Source: Rhodoferax sp.
Lineage (GTDB): Bacteria; Pseudomonadota; Gammaproteobacteria; Burkholderiales; Burkholderiaceae_C
Direction of reading: 5' to 3'
DNA: 64,000 bases
Assembly (NCBI RefSeq): GCF_030697375.1
Contig: NZ_JAUYQD010000105.1
Coordinates: 1 to 64,000, forward strand
The notes under the pieces: generated by a model
The model's database searches: none
The model's input: the letters and a program-made list of their open reading frames with translations, nothing else
Told to the model about the DNA's origin: nothing
Shown here: positions 17,492 to 25,894 of the stretch, one piece after another
Position numbering within the stretch: the first letter of the stretch is position 1
How the letters are laid out: each line of letters starts with the position of its first letter
Translations under genes and position numbers: made by a program

Positions 17492-19489
17492 TCAGGCGGT
17501 ATTGTGCCCTTTGAGCAGGCGCTGTTCTGCCAGCATCAACGCGTCGGCCCTGCCCGACAACACCAGTGTGTCCCCGGTTTCCAGAACGGTGTCATGCATC
17601 GCATTGCAGCTTTTCCCGTTGTGGCGTCGCAAACTGACCACGCGCACATTCAGTGTTGACAATGCAAACTGGCCCAGGGTCGCCCTGTTTGTTTTCGATT
17701 GCAGCGGCAAAGTGACCGACGCCAGGCGTTCATGTTGCAACTCGTCGATGGCGCCATCATCGGCGCCGTGGAAAAAACCACGGAGCAGGTTGTAGCGCGC
17801 ATCGCGTTGGTCCTGGACGATGCGAATCACCCGGCGCATGGGCACGCCCACCAAAGCCAAGGCGTGGCTGGCAAGCATCAGGGAGCCTTCAATGGCTTCA
17901 GGGACCACTTCGGTGGCACCGGCTTCCTGCAGCCGCTCCAGATCGTGGTCATCCTGGGTGCGCACAATGACCGGAACCTGTGGCGCATGGGTGCGGACAT
18001 GGTCCAAAATTTTGAGTGCACTTGCCACGTCCAAGTGGGTGATAACCACTGCGCTGGCCCGTGCAAGGCCTGCGGCCATGACCGACTGGAGACGCGCAGC
18101 ATCCCCAAAAACCACCGAATCTCCGGCGGCTGCCGCCTGTTGCACCCGGTCAGGGTCCAGGTCCAGTGCCATGTAGGGAATGTTTTCACGATCCAACATC
18201 CGGGCCAGATTTTGTCCGCAGCGCCCGTAGCCGCAAATGATCACATGGCGGTTGGCGCCAATGGATTTGCGTGCAATCGTGGTCATCTGCAAGGACTGTT
18301 GCAACCAGTCGCTGGACACCAGTTTCATCACGATGCGGTTGCTGTACATCACGATAAAAGGTGTTGCCAGCATGGAAAGCACCATGCTGGCCAAAATAGA
18401 ATTCAACAATGCGGGGGGAACCAAGGCATTGTTTTGTGCCAAGGTCAAGAGAACAAAGCCGAACTCCCCCGCCTGCGCCAGGTACAGTCCAGTGCGCAAG
18501 GACACGCCCGAGGTAGCTCCCAAACTCTTGGAGAGGATGGTCACCAAAGCGGCTTTGCAAAACGTGGGAACCAACAGCAGCAGCAGTACCAAGGCCCAGT
18601 GTTCCAAAACCAAACGCCAGTCCAGCAGCATGCCAATACTGATGAAGAAGAGGCCCAGTAAGACGTCGTGAAAGGGGCGAATGTCGGTTTCCACCTGGTG
18701 CTTGAATTCGGTTTCGGAAATTAGCATCCCAGCAATGAAGGCACCCAGCGCCAGACTCAAGCCAGCCATCTCTGTCAACCATGCCAGCCCCAAAGTGATG
18801 AACAGCAGGTTGAGCACAAACAGCTCTTCGCTCTTGCGCCTGGCCACCAGAGTCAGCCAACGCCGCATGACGTGCTGTCCACCCACCAGCAGGAGGAAAA
18901 TCAGCACGGTAGCTTTCAGTGCCGCCAAACCCAAGGCACCAACCAACTGTTCGCCCGAAGCGCCCAGGGCCGGAATCAGCACCAGCAGAGGCACCACCGC
19001 CAAGTCCTGGAACAGCAGCACCCCCATGACCCGTTTGCCGTGTTCCGATTCCAGTTCAAGTCGCTCGGCCATGAGCTTGACCAAAATGGCGGTGCTGCTC
19101 ATGGTCAGGGCGCTGGAGAGTGCTAAAGCGGCTTGCCAGGACATGCGCCACATGAGCGGCAAAACCGATGCCACGCCAAGCGTCACCAGCGTGGCTCCCA
19201 GCATGGTCACCACCACCTGCAGCACCCCCAGACCAAACACATGGCGGCGCATGGCCCGCAGTTTGGACAGGTTGAATTCGAGGCCGATGACAAACATCAG
19301 GAATACCACGCCGAATTCCCCCAGATGGCGTACACCATCCGCATCCGGTGACAGTGCCAGGGCGTGGGGCCCAATCACCACACCCACGGCCAGATAACCC
19401 AACATAGGTGGCAACTTGAGCGAACGGCATGCCACCACCCCCAGCACTGCAGCCAGCAGATAGAGAAGGGTGATTTCCAATGCACTCAT
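17492..19489 (-). CDS. Cation:proton antiporter of the KefB/KefC (CPA2) type
   Basis: The product is predicted to exchange monovalent cations, probably potassium, for protons. About 380 N-terminal residues form a 12-13-helix Na/H exchanger domain with FNLSKLRAMRRHVFGLG and GAFIAGMLISETEF. A TrkA-N domain follows (HVIICGYGRCGQNLAR, an NAD-binding fold) and then a TrkA-C-like end. I prefer MSALEITLLY at 19489 to the upstream ATG at 19498. The specific substrate and the presence of a KefF/G partner cannot be told from the window. It is divergent from kdsD. Confidence 0.88.
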   Translation of the reverse strand: MSALEITLLYLLAAVLGVVACRSLKLPPMLGYLAVGVVIGPHALALSPDADGVRHLGEFGVVFLMFVIGLEFNLSKLRAMRRHVFGLGVLQVVVTMLGATLVTLGVASVLPLMWRMSWQAALALSSALTMSSTAILVKLMAERLELESEHGKRVMGVLLFQDLAVVPLLVLIPALGASGEQLVGALGLAALKATVLIFLLLVGGQHVMRRWLTLVARRKSEELFVLNLLFITLGLAWLTEMAGLSLALGAFIAGMLISETEFKHQVETDIRPFHDVLLGLFFISIGMLLDWRLVLEHWALVLLLLLVPTFCKAALVTILSKSLGATSGVSLRTGLYLAQAGEFGFVLLTLAQNNALVPPALLNSILASMVLSMLATPFIVMYSNRIVMKLVSSDWLQQSLQMTTIARKSIGANRHVIICGYGRCGQNLARMLDRENIPYMALDLDPDRVQQAAAAGDSVVFGDAARLQSVMAAGLARASAVVITHLDVASALKILDHVRTHAPQVPVIVRTQDDHDLERLQEAGATEVVPEAIEGSLMLASHALALVGVPMRRVIRIVQDQRDARYNLLRGFFHGADDGAIDELQHERLASVTLPLQSKTNRATLGQFALSTLNVRVVSLRRHNGKSCNAMHDTVLETGDTLVLSGRADALMLAEQRLLKGHNTA

Positions 19490-19534
19490 GCCCGTCATAC
19501 TAGCAAGAGATCGGGCTGTCTATAAAATGTCCGC

Positions 19535-20536
19535 ATGACAGCATACGCATCGCAGGAACCTGCAACACCGGCACAGCGCGCCATTGCGCTGGCACGAGAA
19601 ACATTTGATATTGAGTCCGCCGCTGTATTGGGGTTAAAAAGCCGCATTGGTGAACAGTTCGCCCTGGCGGTGGCCCGGGTACTCACCATTCAGGGGCGGG
19701 TTGTGGTCATGGGCATGGGCAAAAGCGGCCACGTGGGGCGCAAGATTGCGGCCACTTTGGCGTCGACGGGGACCCCGGCCATGTTTGTACATCCGGGCGA
19801 GGCCAGCCATGGTGACTTGGGCATGATCACCTCCGCAGATCTGGTGCTTGCCATTTCCAATAGCGGAGAGTCTTTGGAGATGGCGGCGATTCTGCCTGTT
19901 CTGAAGCGTCTGGGGACCCCGGTGTTGGCGATGACCGGAAACCCCAACTCCACCATGGCCCGCCATGCCGACCTCTGGCTGGACAGCGCCGTGGAAAAAG
20001 AAGCCTGTCCCTTGAATTTGGCACCCACGGCAAGCACAACCGCGCAACTCGCGCTGGGTGACGCGTTGGCAGTGGCCTTGCTGGATGCACGGGGGTTTCG
20101 CGCCGAAGACTTTGCACGCTCACACCCTGGCGGGGCGCTGGGACGAAAGCTGCTGACCCATGTCAACGATGTCATGCGTTCGGGCGATGCCGTGCCCCGT
20201 GTTTTGCCCGACGCGAGCTTCAGTGCATTGATGCAGGAAATGAGTGCCAAAGGCTTGGGGGCCACAGCGGTTGTGGATGCCAACGATCAAGTGCTTGGTA
20301 TTTTTACCGATGGCGATTTGCGCCGTTTGGTCGAGCAGGGAACCGACCTGCGGGCCAAAACGGCCCAAGAGGTCATGCACCACGCGCCCTGCACCATCCA
20401 GGCGCATTCCTTGGCGGTAGATGCCGTTGATTTGATGGAGAGTCGCCGTATCACCAGTGTGCTGGTGGTGGATGCCTCGGGCAGGCTGTGTGGTGCACTC
20501 AATACCAATGACTTGATGCGTGCCAAGGTGATCTGA
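19535..20536 (+). CDS. kdsD: Arabinose-5-phosphate isomerase KdsD
   Basis: KdsD converts ribulose-5-phosphate to arabinose-5-phosphate, the first step toward KDO of lipopolysaccharide. The 333-residue protein has an N-terminal SIS domain (VVVMGMGKSGHVGRKIAATLASTGTPA, ISNSGESLE) and two C-terminal CBS domains, as in KpsF/GutQ/KdsD. It is followed directly by kdsC, with TGATG linking the stop and start. Confidence 0.94.
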   Translation: MTAYASQEPATPAQRAIALARETFDIESAAVLGLKSRIGEQFALAVARVLTIQGRVVVMGMGKSGHVGRKIAATLASTGTPAMFVHPGEASHGDLGMITSADLVLAISNSGESLEMAAILPVLKRLGTPVLAMTGNPNSTMARHADLWLDSAVEKEACPLNLAPTASTTAQLALGDALAVALLDARGFRAEDFARSHPGGALGRKLLTHVNDVMRSGDAVPRVLPDASFSALMQEMSAKGLGATAVVDANDQVLGIFTDGDLRRLVEQGTDLRAKTAQEVMHHAPCTIQAHSLAVDAVDLMESRRITSVLVVDASGRLCGALNTNDLMRAKVI

Positions 20537-21081
20537 TGCCGCCCGCTCTTCACTTCGACCCCGCATTGCTACTCAAAGCGCAGGGCATCAAGCTGGCTTT
20601 TTTTGACGTGGACGGTGTCTTGACGGACGGCGGGCTTTTGTTTTCAGAGGCGGGTGAGACATTAAAGCGCTTCAACACCCTGGATGGCCATGGCCTCAAG
20701 TTGCTGCAAAAGGCGGGCATTACCCCGGCAGTGATTACCGGGCGTGATTCCAAGCCCCTGCGGGTTCGCTTGAAAGCATTGGGCATAGAACATGCGATTT
20801 TTGGTACCGAAGACAAACGTCCCGCCGCTGAGCATCTGCTGAAGGAACTGGGCCTGGGCTGGAGCGATGCAGCCGCCATGGGCGACGACTGGCCGGACCT
20901 GGCCGTGATGCACCGATGTGCTTTTGCCTGTGCACCGGCCAATGCCCACGCGGAAGTTTTGGCGCAGGCGCACCACGTCACCACGGCCCGGGGCGGGTAC
21001 GGCGCGGCCCGTGAATTTTGCGACATTCTCCTGGTGGCCAGCGGACGCTATGTGGACCTGTTGGCCGAGTACCTGCAGTAA
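20536..21081 (+). CDS. kdsC: KDO-8-phosphate phosphatase KdsC
   Basis: KdsC removes phosphate from KDO-8-phosphate. The 181-residue HAD-family protein has the catalytic motif FFDVDGVLTDG, the motif II Thr in VITGRDS, and the C-terminal MGDDWPDLAVM motif. KdsC phosphatases are short, cap-less tetramers, and this length fits. The stop shares its last A with the lptC ATG. Confidence 0.94.
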   Translation: MPPALHFDPALLLKAQGIKLAFFDVDGVLTDGGLLFSEAGETLKRFNTLDGHGLKLLQKAGITPAVITGRDSKPLRVRLKALGIEHAIFGTEDKRPAAEHLLKELGLGWSDAAAMGDDWPDLAVMHRCAFACAPANAHAEVLAQAHHVTTARGGYGAAREFCDILLVASGRYVDLLAEYLQ

Positions 21082-21692
21082 TGTCTATTTACAAAAATGT
21101 GTGGGAGCGATTTTTGCTCTACTTGCCCCTGCTTTTCATGGGCCTGCTGGCTTTGGGTAGCTATTGGTTGGTTCGCAGTACACCGACGAACGATGGCCCA
21201 GTGCCTGCGCGTCCGGTGAGCCATCAGCCGGACTATTTCATGCAGAACTTTTCGGCCCGCACGTTTGATGCCACGGGCCGCATTCGCACGGAGGTACTGG
21301 GTGAAAAAGCGCGCCACTACCCTGACACCCCGTGGCTGGAGATTGACGGCATCCAAATCCGGTCCTTTGATGCGCAAGGGCATCTGACCATGGCCTCGGC
21401 GAAGCGGGGCTTGACCAAAGAAGACTCCTCCGAGGTGCAGCTGCTGGGCAATGCCGTGGTGGTGCGGGAAGCCATCGCGGGCAAGCAGGCCAATGCTGCG
21501 CCGCGTATGGAATACCGGGGTGAGTTCTTGCATGCCTTTCTGAGCACCGAAAAAATCAAGTCGCACCTGCCAGTGGAGTTGTTGCACGGCAAGGACCGCT
21601 TTACCGCCGATACCCTGGACTTTGACCATGCTGGGCAAGTGCTCCAGTTACGTGGTCGCGTGCGTGGGACATTGGTACCCAAAACACAATAA
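21081..21692 (+). CDS. lptC: LPS export system protein LptC
   Basis: LptC is the single-pass inner-membrane protein that passes lipopolysaccharide from LptBFG to the periplasmic LptA bridge. The 203-residue sequence has an N-terminal transmembrane helix (about residues 10-30) followed by a beta-jellyroll domain (DYFMQNFSARTFDATGRIRTEVLGEKARHYP in pieces). The kdsD-kdsC-lptC order supports the call. Unusually, lptA and lptB do not follow: the next gene is a short-chain dehydrogenase. Confidence 0.88.
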   Translation: MSIYKNVWERFLLYLPLLFMGLLALGSYWLVRSTPTNDGPVPARPVSHQPDYFMQNFSARTFDATGRIRTEVLGEKARHYPDTPWLEIDGIQIRSFDAQGHLTMASAKRGLTKEDSSEVQLLGNAVVVREAIAGKQANAAPRMEYRGEFLHAFLSTEKIKSHLPVELLHGKDRFTADTLDFDHAGQVLQLRGRVRGTLVPKTQ

Positions 21693-21713
21693 GCATCTTT
21701 GGAGAGGCGTGCC

Positions 21714-22490
21714 ATGTCCAAGCTGATCTTTATCACGGGTGCGTCCAGCGGTATCGGGCAGGCACTGGCCTGGCGCTTTTACCAGGCAGGGTATTCGCTG
21801 GCATTGGTCTCCAGAGGCACCCAAGCGATACAGGCATGGGCCAACACCCGTGGATTGGAGGCCCATCGCTACCAAATTTACACGGCCGACGTGGCGGTGG
21901 TGGATAGCATTGTTGCCGCAGGACAGCGGTGTTTGCAAACCCAAGGTGTACCGGATGTGGTGATTGCGAGTGCGGGCTTCAGCACGGGAATGGATACGGC
22001 TGAACGGGATGACCTGGATGTAATGGCTCGTACCTTTGCCACCAATAACATTGGCATGGCGGCCAGCTTTCACCCCTTTATCACTGCCATGGTGCAACGA
22101 GGCTCCGGGGCCTTGGTGGGCATTGCCAGCGTGCATGGCATCCGGGGCATGCCAGGGCACGGTGCGTATTGCCCCAGCAAGGCGGCTGTCATCAGTTACT
22201 GTGAATCCTTGCGGGGTGAACTTCGGGCGGCAGGGGTCAAGGTGGTCACCATTTGCCCGGGGTACATCGATACGCCCTTGACACAAAACAACCGCTATTC
22301 CATGCCGTTCTTGATGTCGCCGGAGCATTTCGCCGATGCGGCCTATGCAGCGATTGCGGCGGGGACAAGTTACCGGGTGATTCCATGGCAAATGGGCGTG
22401 GTGGCCAAGCTGTTGCGGGTGCTTCCCAATGCGGTGTTTGACAAGGTGTTTGCCGGCAGACCACGCAAACCCCGCGCCAAGGCCAACTGA
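21714..22490 (+). CDS. Short-chain dehydrogenase/reductase
   Basis: The 258-residue protein has the SDR glycine motif TGASSGIGQALA near the N-terminus, the catalytic YCPSK (Tyr-x-x-x-Lys) near residue 150 and an upstream Ser in GIASVHG. Substrate is unknown. ATG 21714 follows GGAGAGG; a five-residue upstream extension is less likely. It occupies the place where lptA is often found downstream of lptC. Confidence 0.85.
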   Translation: MSKLIFITGASSGIGQALAWRFYQAGYSLALVSRGTQAIQAWANTRGLEAHRYQIYTADVAVVDSIVAAGQRCLQTQGVPDVVIASAGFSTGMDTAERDDLDVMARTFATNNIGMAASFHPFITAMVQRGSGALVGIASVHGIRGMPGHGAYCPSKAAVISYCESLRGELRAAGVKVVTICPGYIDTPLTQNNRYSMPFLMSPEHFADAAYAAIAAGTSYRVIPWQMGVVAKLLRVLPNAVFDKVFAGRPRKPRAKAN

Positions 22491-22541
22491 GGCCGCGAAG
22501 CGGGATCGCTCAAAGGCCACCTGGCCCAAAGAGCCAACAAC

Positions 22542-22569
22542 AAAAAAGGACCCGAAGGTCCTTTTTTTT
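22542..22569. terminator. Bidirectional intrinsic terminator
   Basis: AAAAAAGGACC-CGAA-GGTCCTTTTTTTT forms a GC-cored stem with a four-base loop and a T-run on each strand. It lies between the convergent SDR gene and the RRM gene and can serve both. Confidence 0.9.
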
Positions 22570-22594
22570 GCTTGGTAAATTACCAGGGAGCTGC

Positions 22595-23014
22595 TTAGTA
22601 GCTGCTACGGCCACCGCCGTAACCACCACCACCGCCGCCGCCGCTACGGCCGCCGCCAGCGCCACCGCCGTAACCGCCGCCACCACCACCGTAGCCGCCG
22701 CCACCGCTACGGCCGCCGCCAGCGCCGCCGCCAAAGCCGCCGCCGCCAGTGCGGGGAGGACGTGCTTCCATGGGACGTGCTTCGTTCACCACGAGACCGC
22801 GGCCACCGAATTGTTGACCATTCATGCCGTTGATAGCAGCTTGTGCTTCAGCGTCGCTGCCCATTTCCACAAAGCCGAAGCCTTTGGAACGGCCGGTGTC
22901 ACGTTCCATCATGACTTTGGCGCTGGTCACAGAGCCGTGCGCTGCAAATGCTTGTTGCAGATCTTCATCACGGAAAGAATAAGGCAGGTTGCCCACGTAA
23001 AGTTTGTTGCCCAT
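22595..23014 (-). CDS. Glycine-rich RRM RNA-binding protein
   Basis: The 139-residue protein has one RNA recognition motif (residues 1-82) with RNP2 KLYVGNLPY and RNP1 SKGFGFVEM, then a tail of about 50 residues made mostly of Gly with Tyr, Arg and Ser. This layout resembles cyanobacterial and plant cold-induced RNA-binding proteins and is common in Burkholderiales. MGNKLYVGNLPY at 23014 with AGGA upstream is the natural start. The tail gives a strongly repetitive GGC/GGT tract on the minus strand. Confidence 0.93.
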   Translation of the reverse strand: MGNKLYVGNLPYSFRDEDLQQAFAAHGSVTSAKVMMERDTGRSKGFGFVEMGSDAEAQAAINGMNGQQFGGRGLVVNEARPMEARPPRTGGGGFGGGAGGGRSGGGGYGGGGGGYGGGAGGGRSGGGGGGGYGGGRSSY

Positions 23015-23405
23015 GAAAGGACTCCTCAAAATAACTCAAAACGCGACGATAGAGTCCAAAACCGCAATCAACAAACCAATGAAGAATTAAAGCAGACGCG
23101 AAACTGACTAACCACCGCAAACTTGCACCACCGAAATACCGGCAATACCACACAATTATGCGCCAGTTTGGAAAATGTTTTTGATTTTTTTTTCCAGACG
23201 CCTTGACCGAGCGGCGCCTACTTCGTGGGGCTTGGCGGATTGCTACCCGTGGTAGAGGGGAAACGCAGGCCGGTGGGAATCTTTTCGCCGATGCTGTAAG
23301 AATGCTTTCTCTGCGCTGACCAAGCATTAACCAGTTGAAGGGTCCATCGGCAGCGCTGGCTTTTCTGGTTGATTGTTTAACCTTTACTATTTCGGAGAGT
23401 TCCCC
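23015..23405. other. Intergenic leader between rrm and bufA
   Basis: A 391-bp gap separates these divergent genes. It holds a GC-rich segment (about 23200-23290) and a less GC-rich part ahead of bufA. I could not identify a convincing -35/-10 pair, copper-regulator box or RNA element here. Confidence 0.4.
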
Positions 23406-23675
23406 ATGAACCAACGTGCAATGATCGCCGCCACTGCGGCAACCCTGATGTCTTTGGCGCTTGTGTCGGCCCCGGCTGCGGCGCAAGAAAAGGAAAAATG
23501 CTTTGGTATCGCCAAAGCCGGACAAAACGATTGCGCCAGCGTGGCGGGCACCCACTCGTGTGCGGGACAGTCCAAAGTGGACATGGACAAGATGGAGTGG
23601 AAATACGTGGCCAAGGGCACTTGCAAGGACATGAAAGGCCTGTCGCTGGAAGAAGCCAAGAAGATGAAGAGCTGA
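23406..23675 (+). CDS. bufA: Bufferin precursor BufA (DUF2282)
   Basis: This 89-residue peptide has a signal peptide (about residues 1-27, ending APAAAQ) and a mature core with four cysteines at the conserved positions CFG, DCAS, SCAG and TCKD. That is the DUF2282 pattern of class 1 bufferins. In bufferins some cysteines are converted by an MNIO enzyme to thiooxazole groups, and the product binds copper in the periplasm. The ATG follows CGGAGAG. The MNIO gene (bufB), partner gene (bufC) and a DoxX gene follow immediately. Confidence 0.9.
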   Translation: MNQRAMIAATAATLMSLALVSAPAAAQEKEKCFGIAKAGQNDCASVAGTHSCAGQSKVDMDKMEWKYVAKGTCKDMKGLSLEEAKKMKS

Positions 23676-23718
23676 TCGATTCCGTCGGACTTCACCCTGT
23701 TTTCAGAGGACCTTGCGT

Positions 23719-24627
23719 GTGAACACAAGCGCTGAACCGCCCGCTCCCGTAGTGGGCATCGGGTGGCGGCACCCCCACTATGCAGAACTGCTGGAGCGTC
23801 GGCCTGCGCTTGACTTTCTGGAAGTCCATTCCGAAAACTTCTTTACCGAGGGGGGCGCCGCTCTGGCGGTGCTGGAGCAGGGCCGTGCGCACTATGCGCT
23901 CAGTCTGCACGGCGTGGGTTTGTCGCTGGGTTCGGCCGTGGGACTGGACGCCTGGCACTTGGACCAGCTTGCAAGGCTGGTGGCGCGTGTTGACCCGGTG
24001 CGGGTGAGCGACCATGCCGCGTTTGCGCGCGGAAATTTTCGGGGGAGCCCGGTGCATGCGGCCGACCTGTTGCCGCTGCCCTTCACCACGGAAGCGTTGG
24101 AGGTGCTGTGCGCCAATGTGGGCCGGGTGCAAGACCGGCTCCAGCGGCCCTTCATGGTGGAAAACCTCTCCGCCTACCTGACTTGGCATGTTCCCGACGG
24201 CGAGCAGGCCTGGGCCGAAGCGGCCTTTTTGGCTGAACTGGCCCGGCGCACCGGTTGCAGCCTGCTGGTGGATGTCAACAATATTTATGTCAACGCCCTG
24301 AACGCACGGCGCACCGGGAGCGAGGCCGACCCCCTGCAAATGTGCCGGGATTGGCTGGATGCCATCCCCCTCGGCGCGGTGGGTGAGATCCACCTCGCGG
24401 GGCATTGCCATGTGCGCGATGCGCACGGGGAGATCGTGATCGACGACCACGGCAGCCGGGTGTGCGACGCGGTGTGGGCGCTGTATGCCCACGCCATCCG
24501 GCGCTTTGGTGGGGTGCCGACCCTGATTGAGTGGGACACCGATATTCCCGCGCTGGACGTGCTGCTGGGCGAAGCCGCCCGCGCCCGCGCCGTGTGTGCG
24601 GACGTGTTTGCCGGGGTGGGCGTATGA
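23719..24627 (+). CDS. bufB: MNIO-family bufferin-modifying enzyme BufB (DUF692)
   Basis: BufB is predicted to be a multinuclear non-heme iron oxidase that modifies BufA cysteines. The ~302-residue TIM-barrel protein shows candidate iron ligands in EVHSENFF, SLHGVGLSLGS, SDHAAF, VENLSAY, VDVNNIYVNA, EIHLAGH, DDHGSRV and IEWDTDIP. I prefer the GTG at 23719 with AGAGGA at proper spacing; an in-frame TTG at 23713 is the alternative. The stop overlaps the bufC start (ATGA). Confidence 0.9.
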   Translation: MNTSAEPPAPVVGIGWRHPHYAELLERRPALDFLEVHSENFFTEGGAALAVLEQGRAHYALSLHGVGLSLGSAVGLDAWHLDQLARLVARVDPVRVSDHAAFARGNFRGSPVHAADLLPLPFTTEALEVLCANVGRVQDRLQRPFMVENLSAYLTWHVPDGEQAWAEAAFLAELARRTGCSLLVDVNNIYVNALNARRTGSEADPLQMCRDWLDAIPLGAVGEIHLAGHCHVRDAHGEIVIDDHGSRVCDAVWALYAHAIRRFGGVPTLIEWDTDIPALDVLLGEAARARAVCADVFAGVGV

Positions 24628-25406
24628 GCGCCTTGGCCCAACAACAGCAGGCACTGCTGGATGCACTGTTGGCCTGGCCCGCGCAAGATGCTATGAAAAT
24701 AGTAGCTGCTCACGCTAGTGATACGGGGGCCAGAGGCCTAAAAGCCTACCAAACCAACGGCCATGTGCTGGCCGAGCGTGCCTTGGCGGCGGCCTACCCG
24801 GTGGTGGCCCAGTTGCTGGGGGAGGAAAGTTTTGGCGACTTGGCCCGTGCCCTGTGGCATGCCCATCCGCCCCAGCGCGGGGATGTGGCGCAGTGGGGTG
24901 AGCCGCTGGCGGACTTTTTGCGTGCCAGCCCGCAACTGCAGGACGAACCCTATTTGCACGATGTGGCCCGCGCCGAGTGGGCCTTGCACCGCTGCGCGGG
25001 TGCGGCGGACCGGTCCGCCGACCTGACAACCCTGGCCCTGCTGACCACACACGACCCGGCGCAACTCGGCTTGGTGCTGGCGCCGGGGTGTGCCGTGCTG
25101 CAGAGTCTCTGGCCGGTGGCCAGTATTCTGAATGCGCACCTGGAGCAAGCCCCCGCCTTGGCAGAGGTGGGGCGGCAATTGCGCGACGCGGTGGCGCAAG
25201 ACGTGGTGGTGTGGCGTGCGGGACTGCGCCCGCGTGCGCGCGAAGCCATGCCGGGGGAGGCCGGGTTTTTGCAGGCGCTGTTGCAGAGCCAGGCCTTGGG
25301 ATTCGCCTTGGACGCGTCCCCGGCACTCGACTTTGGCCAGTGGTTGCCTAGGGCGGTGCAAACCGGTCTGCTGCTGTCTATCATCAACCTCGATCCCATG
25401 CCATGA
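24624..25406 (+). CDS. bufC: Bufferin partner protein BufC (DUF2063)
   Basis: BufC is the partner usually needed with BufB, thought to recognise the precursor. The 260-residue protein has the DUF2063 pattern GLKAYQTNGHVLAERALAAAYP followed in the next residues by the QLLGEESF segment, and then PYLHDVARAEWALH. The N-terminal stretch around residues 22-38 (AMKIVAAHASDTGARG) is encoded by a copy of the dispersed repeat at 24689-24746, which inserts or replaces a linker in frame. Overlaps both neighbours. Confidence 0.85.
   Translation: MSALAQQQQALLDALLAWPAQDAMKIVAAHASDTGARGLKAYQTNGHVLAERALAAAYPVVAQLLGEESFGDLARALWHAHPPQRGDVAQWGEPLADFLRASPQLQDEPYLHDVARAEWALHRCAGAADRSADLTTLALLTTHDPAQLGLVLAPGCAVLQSLWPVASILNAHLEQAPALAEVGRQLRDAVAQDVVVWRAGLRPRAREAMPGEAGFLQALLQSQALGFALDASPALDFGQWLPRAVQTGLLLSIINLDPMP
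24689..24746 (+). repeat. Dispersed repeat inside bufC, full copy 3
   Basis: A nearly full-length copy running from TGCTATGAAAATAG through AGCTGCTCACGCT to CGGGGGCCAGAGGCC. It is translated as part of BufC in the variable linker before the conserved GLKAYQ motif. Confidence 0.8.
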
Positions 25407-25894
25407 ACCCCTCCCGCCCTGCTCCCATCTACCGCCCTGTGCGCAGCCTCACGGCCCGTGTGCATGCCCTGTGGGGCTGGACCGATACCCTGCTGGACGC
25501 GCTGCAGCCGCTGGCCAGCCTGCTGGCCCGCCTGTATGTGGCGCAGGTATTTTTTGCTTCCGGTTTGACCAAGTTGCGCGACTGGGGCACCACCGTGGCT
25601 TTGTTCACCGACGAATACGCCGTGCCCTTGCTCCCCCCGGAGCTTGCCGCAGTTCTGGGCACCGCAGGCGAACTGGTATTGCCGGTTTTGCTGGTGTTGG
25701 GCCTGGGCGGGCGTTTCGCTGCCCTGGGGCTGGGGGTGGTCAATGGGGTCGCGGCCATTTCTCTGCCTGAACTGGCACCGGCGGCCTTGCAGCAGCACAT
25801 CACCTGGGGCGTGTTATTGGCCGCCTTGGCCGTTTTTGGCTGTGGTCGGTGGGCGGCCGACGTGCCCTTGCGTGCATGGCTTTCCCGCAGATGA
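25403..25894 (+). CDS. DoxX-family membrane protein of the buf cluster
   Basis: This 163-residue protein has four predicted membrane helices and the DoxX pattern around ARLYVAQVFFASGLTKLRDW and GTAGELVLPVLLVLGLGGR. DoxX-type proteins commonly accompany bufferin and other MNIO clusters and may supply reducing equivalents to the membrane side. It overlaps bufC by four bases and the next gene by four bases. Confidence 0.88.
   Translation: MNPSRPAPIYRPVRSLTARVHALWGWTDTLLDALQPLASLLARLYVAQVFFASGLTKLRDWGTTVALFTDEYAVPLLPPELAAVLGTAGELVLPVLLVLGLGGRFAALGLGVVNGVAAISLPELAPAALQQHITWGVLLAALAVFGCGRWAADVPLRAWLSRR

Noticed and set aside
22595..22770. CRISPR-like or tandem-repeat array
   Set aside because: The repetition is the Gly-rich tail of the RRM protein encoded on the minus strand.
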